From the NCBI GenBank assembly GCA_009760855.2, contig WPIO01000035.1, forward strand, positions 371,501-435,500: DNA of 64,000 nucleotides, read 5' to 3'. The notes beneath the pieces are model-generated. The model searched no databases. It saw only the letters and a program-made list of their open reading frames with translations, and was not told where the DNA came from. Made by a program: the position numbers and the translations under genes. The stretch is from Cristatella mucedo. Lineage: Eukaryota; Bryozoa; Phylactolaemata; Cristatellidae. This document shows positions 59,701 to 64,000 of the stretch, in pieces; position 1 is the stretch's first letter; each line of letters begins with the position of its first letter.

Positions 59701-61940
59701 ACACATTAGAGCTGACCGCTGACAGCAGCATGCCTGCCTGCTGCCTTCGCCCTCCCTCTCACCCAAGGCCCCCTCACCTGAAGCAGCAGCAGGCTCCAGG
59801 TCGTACGTACCCTGCTGCTGCTGCTACCTTACAGAAGGCTGCCCCCCCCCCCCGAGACCCGGGCCTTGTTATTACCAGTGTTTGGTGCTATCTGATGGCT
59901 GGTGTAGAAGGGTTGAGTGAAATGCGCATACCTCCCTTGGTGGCATCGAAAGGCCGCTGGCATCGAGCAGAGCACTGAACTGCTACCGGAGCCCTTCGGT
60001 CTACCTGGGCATTTTAGAAATTAGTGGGACTTATGGCTGTTGAGGTTACCTTCAGTCCCACCCACTCCATTCTAGTACAGATCCTAGTGGGCAACCTTGC
60101 AGCCAGCCATGTAGAATTCCCTATTCAGCAAGCCGGCAGGGAAGGGGGGCCAATGGAGAGGATGGTGGCGTGGGAGCCAGACTGCCGTTTCGGCTTAGGT
60201 CATCCATCCCCCTGGACCAGTCAATGTTAAGGCTAAGCTTTCATCTCTGGGTATGTCTATGGCAAAATCGCGATGGCTGGGAGCCTACCGAGCCAGTGCA
60301 GCTACTTTTATGGTGGGTGGGTGGGGTGGTTTGGGAGTGGGTGGATGGAGGAGCTGCATTAGCAGCAGTAGGATCTTACATCTGCAAGTAACCTCATTGG
60401 TAAGACTGACAAGAGGTTGTGTTTATAGTAATCAGGACTGCTGGTCGCAAGAGGGCAGTGGCTGCTAGCCTGGTGCAATGTGTAACCTACTGCCTGCACT
60501 CTTAGGAGGACTTGTGCGAGCCTACGTCATCGGAATCCGGCTCGCTGTATGCCGAGTCGACCTTTGCAACTGGTCTTTGCCAGAGATGGCATTTTGCTGT
60601 CTGTTGTGCAATGCTTTATGCATACCGCCTGGCTGGTGAGTGCTCACCTGGTAGATGTTATATGGAAGGGCAGTAGGAGCTGGAGGAGGAGGACTATTGC
60701 TCACCGGGTAGTGCTCACCGAGTAGCAGGAAGAGTACGACTGCATTCTATGCACGGATGAGGAGGAGGAGGTGTGAGCCTTTCGATCCAACTACGGGTTT
60801 TCTGTTGCTCAGTAGTGGAGCGGCAAGTTGCCTGAATGTGTGCAAGCCAGTCTTCAGAAGTGCAGCGTGCCACGATGTGCATGGAACCGTTTGGCGTTAC
60901 CAGAACATAAGAGGGTGGCGCGCCAATGCATTCGTTTGGCCCAGCTCAGCTGATTGTTGTGGGGGGGGTCCGCTGTCGAGACTGACGCACAGCAAGCTGC
61001 GCGAGGCGCAGAGAGCAGGGCCGAGCGAGGCTCCTGTGTCCTCCGATCTCGCAGGCAGAGTGCTGCCGGGGAGCTTCGCACCACCGGCTGCCCCCCCCCC
61101 CCCTTCTCAGAGGAGAAGCAGGTATGTGCTCTCTCTCTCTCCTTTCCTCTCCAGCTGCGATGCAAGCTGCAGCTTAGGCTGCCCTCTCCTATCCACAAAT
61201 CATGCTCACCCTACTTGCATCCTCAAGCTTATGCATACCTCCATAGGCTTAGTGAAAGGGGGCCAGTGGTCTCCCCCTGGAACCCATGTGATAGGCAAAT
61301 CAGGCCGCTTGGACTGCCTCTTGCAAGTTTGACTCTCCTCTTCTGCAGGAAGCCCCTGTTCGGCAGGAGTGGGACTCGGTTGCCTAGTCCAAACCAGTCA
61401 AGTTTTACCTTTGTGTGTGGTAGTATATCAGGTACGTTGAGCCGCAGAGACGGCAGGACGTGTGTGAGGTGCCTTAGTGGCATTCTAGACACAGTAAGAG
61501 CCTGCAGCGCCCAGAATCTGCCAGCCACAGTGACCGGCCCGTGACAGCGTCGATTGCTTGCAGCTCGTAGGTTGACCTGTTTGACTTTCCTCGAAAAGTG
61601 ACGTGGTAAATCGAGACTTGTTTGCCGGTCCTGCCAGGAGCCTTGCTTGTGCTGTGCATCATCTGCGTGCGGGACGCTGGCGTGAAGGCCCTGCATGAGA
61701 ATGCCACAGCTCCCATGACGACGCTTGAGTACATCTGTCTTGCACTGCAGTGGATTGGCAAGCCAGCGCTCCACTCCTCCCACCGCTCCGCTCCAACCTG
61801 CTCAAGAATTGTTTGGAAAGTGGCATGGAAAGTTGGCAGTGCGAGTGGTGAAAAGTCTACTTGTTTTTTATGTTTTGGTTTGCAGTTAAGTGTCCACAGA
61901 GAAATGTCTTTGCTGGCTGCTCCATCTAGACTGATCAGCA
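59701..61940. other. Unassigned interval
   Basis: Homopolymer C and G runs (59,841; 60,961; 61,091) and long overlapping frames on both strands near 60,760-61,950. None has a recognisable domain, and the opposing frames are equally long. Confidence 0.35.
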
Positions 61941-62340
61941 GTATTAATAACAAGAATACTATTACGTTAGCTTAGCACCCTCAGAACGAAACGAGAACGA
62001 AATCTCTTTCGAGGTACTTTATCTATTCTGTAAAGGAAGCCTGTCAATATGATAAGTGATAGCATGCACAGCGGCACCGCGCATAAGCGCACCAAGGCAA
62101 TTCACAAGGACCCAGGGAAGGCTGTAAGGAACTGGTGCGTTTTAGCTTATGCTTAAATTTCAAGTCTTGGTCTGTCGTGGCGTCAGTAGGGAGTTATCCC
62201 CACGCTTGGCAGCATCTACAGTCTCGGTCTCCAAATGATTTGAGATTGGTTTTCGGCAAAGGCAGCCGACTACAGTCGGAAGAGCAGGTGCTAGCCACCC
62301 TGCCGTAGTGACTGACCAAGCGTCTGCGTCCATCTGACCC
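61941..62340 (-). mobile_element. Old L2a-like 3' fragment
   Basis: ACTATTACGTTAGCTTAGCA, CACCCTCAGAACG, AATCTCTTTCGAGGTACTTT and TCTGTAAAGGAAGCCTGTCA follow the order of the reverse L2a 3' UTR with heavy divergence. Confidence 0.65.
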
Positions 62341-62544
62341 CTCGCTGTGGCGCTAATCGCTGGTAGTTTTTTATGTTGAACAAGGTTCGAGAACATATCG
62401 AAGCAGGGATCCGCTTGGCCGTCGCCACCTTTTGGACCAGATGCAATGACGATTGGTTGTTAACTGGACCTAGCAAGCACATTGCTATGGTAACTAAAAC
62501 ATAGCACACGACTTGGCCTACCAGCCTGAGCCAGCTTAATTGGA

Positions 62545-63275
62545 ATAATAATAATAATAATAATACATCGTTTGTATAGTGCTCAAGAGATCTTAATCTG
62601 TATCTAGGTTCTTTACAGCTTGCTGCCGGAGAGTCAGCAGTGACATGCAGTAGTATGTTAGTTACATACATGGTAGGTATCAAGCAAGAAAATGCGAACT
62701 GGTATGATACTTAGCCTAGCATGCTGGAGCAAACATGTAGACACTTATGGCCACCGGTCAGTGAGACCTCTGGCTAGTCACATGTATTCAATCGTGCACA
62801 TACACACTGCAAAGCACACGGAACAATAAAAAAAAAACTGACAGGCTCCCTGAGACGAAAGGAAAGCGACCGGAAAATATGTGTCTTTAGCTGAGACTTA
62901 AAAGGTGCAAAGTCATTGATTGCAGGGAGTGACAGTAGGTGCCGATGAGTTCCATCTAGACTTTTTTGCAACTGAGCTGAAAGCTTGATCACCAAAAGAT
63001 TTCGATTTAGTGCAAGGGACAGAAATATGGTCAGGTGCTGAGGAGAAGCAGGTGGTGCAAGAAAAGCACATGACTGGAGGAGCTAGGAGGTCGGATAGGT
63101 TGGCTGGTTCGAGCAAGGGAAGTGACCTCTAGGCCAGTCTGAAGATCTTGAAATCTGTTCTATACTTGATAGGGAGCCAGTGAAGCTCAGACAGAATTGG
63201 TGTGCGTGTGTCTGTGCGTGTGTCTGTGCATGTGCGTGTCTGTGTGCGCATGTGTGTCTGTGCGTGTGTGCGTGC

Positions 63276-63355
<80 letters not shown>

Positions 63356-63880
63356 CGATAGACCAGCCGAACCGCTAAATTTTACGCTAGCTGTAGCCGA
63401 TTAAGGGCACGGTTCTGAACAGGAGGAATTGCAATATCTTGACAACATCACAAATGCATGAACTCGTGTCAAAGCAGGCCGTGATTTTGCCAATGCTCTT
63501 TAGCTGAAAGTAGGTTGACTTGACACTGGAGGAAATGCTCTCATGGAGTGGCAAGTTGTGTTGGACGTTCACTGAAGTGGTTAGTGCTTGCTGAACCAAT
63601 CTTGAGGGCTGTTAGGTCTTCCAACTTTTGGGTAAGACTAGGTAAGCCTTATTAAGCCTAGCTATTAGGTTGTACTTATCATGGTTGGTTGCCACTCGAT
63701 TGCTTATGTCGTCGATGCAAGCAGCAAGGGAGTTAGGTGATTCGGATGAAGAGCAATCCTTAGAAGGATCGGATACGGAGAGCGTAGAACGGGTTGTCGT
63801 GGGTGTAGAAATTAAAGCCAAGACTGTGTTCAATATGACATCGACCAGTAGAAGAGTGAAAATAAGGTAGCCGTAGACCT
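62545..63880 (-). mobile_element. Diverged L2-like LINE copy containing a (TG)n array
   Basis: The (AAT)7 tail and GTTTGTATAGTGCTCAAGAG lead. The minus strand then gives SKSFGDQAFSSVAKKSRWNS (compare SFGDRAFSSYAPKAWNS), HESISSSVKSTYFQLKSIGK (compare DDHISSTVKSAYFQLHNIAK), SPNSLAACIDDI and LPKSWKT. Stops are frequent. It may be a third L2 subfamily. Confidence 0.75.
63198..63354. repeat. (TG)n microsatellite within the L2-like copy
   Basis: A degenerate GTGTGTCTGTGCG part grades into about 38 pure TG units. The 74-codon Cys-Val frame is a repeat artefact. Confidence 0.95.
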
Positions 63881-63944
63881 CACCTTGAGGTGCCCCTGAT
63901 GCGTTTAGGGCTTCCCTAGATGACCGGCAGCCATTCCCTTATAG

Positions 63945-64000
63945 AATGCAGAACAAAAATCTCTTTATAGGTACTTCACATTTATAATCAGCGAGTCGGA
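63945..64000 (-). mobile_element. Possible L2-like tail at the window edge
   Basis: AAATCTCTTTATAGGTACTT and CACATTTATAATCAGC resemble the reverse L2a tail; too short to be sure. Confidence 0.35.

Noticed and set aside
60757-61953. Long overlapping frames on both strands (up to 196 codons)
   Set aside because: Opposite-strand frames of equal length, homopolymer runs and no recognisable motif; no consistent splice chain.

Overview
This is nuclear DNA of an animal, most likely an aquatic invertebrate or other early-branching metazoan; the species cannot be fixed from the sequence. Evidence: two intron-rich genes for motile-cilium proteins, L2/CR1-type LINEs ending in (ATT)n, tRNA-derived SINEs, a hAT-type transposase relic, and many long micro- and minisatellites. 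Only two host genes can be supported with confidence.

1-15,750: a head-to-head ciliary pair. CFAP47 (minus, ten exons rebuilt here from 9102 down to the window edge, first 647 codons) and DNAJB13 (plus, seven exons, 9427-15319, complete, 316 aa) start 324 bp apart. The shared interval holds two matches to the degenerate X-box bound by RFX factors, which suggests joint ciliary regulation. Both genes carry LINE or SINE insertions in their introns.

15,750-32,300: no recognisable host gene. It holds L2 copies of two subfamilies (called L2a and L2b here), two SINE families (SINE-1, SINE-2), a 26-bp minisatellite, a ~950-bp CT-rich array with a ~300-bp internal duplication, and a relic of an unnamed dispersed protein family (27,258-28,905).

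32,300-43,640: a nest of mobile elements. A hAT transposase relic of the TTF zinc-finger/DUF4371 type lies on the minus strand between 42,276 (N terminus) and about 32,545 (C terminus). It is split once by a 468-bp inverted-repeat element (34,133-34,600) and once by about 6.8 kb of same-strand L2 copies (34,909-41,712). Those L2 copies contain further insertions of their own.

43,640-64,000: mostly unassigned DNA with GA tracts, two related protein fragments that may be glycosyltransferase-31 relics (48.4-48.7 kb minus, 52.3-52.8 kb plus), a second relic of the unnamed family (50.5-50.7 kb), an L2b copy, a CG-rich block at 53.4-56.3 kb that could be an orphan promoter, and L2/SINE pieces to the end.

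The SINE-1 3' end closely matches the L2a 3' end, so L2a is the probable source of the machinery that moved SINE-1. Homology statements rest on motif recognition from memory; no database search was run.
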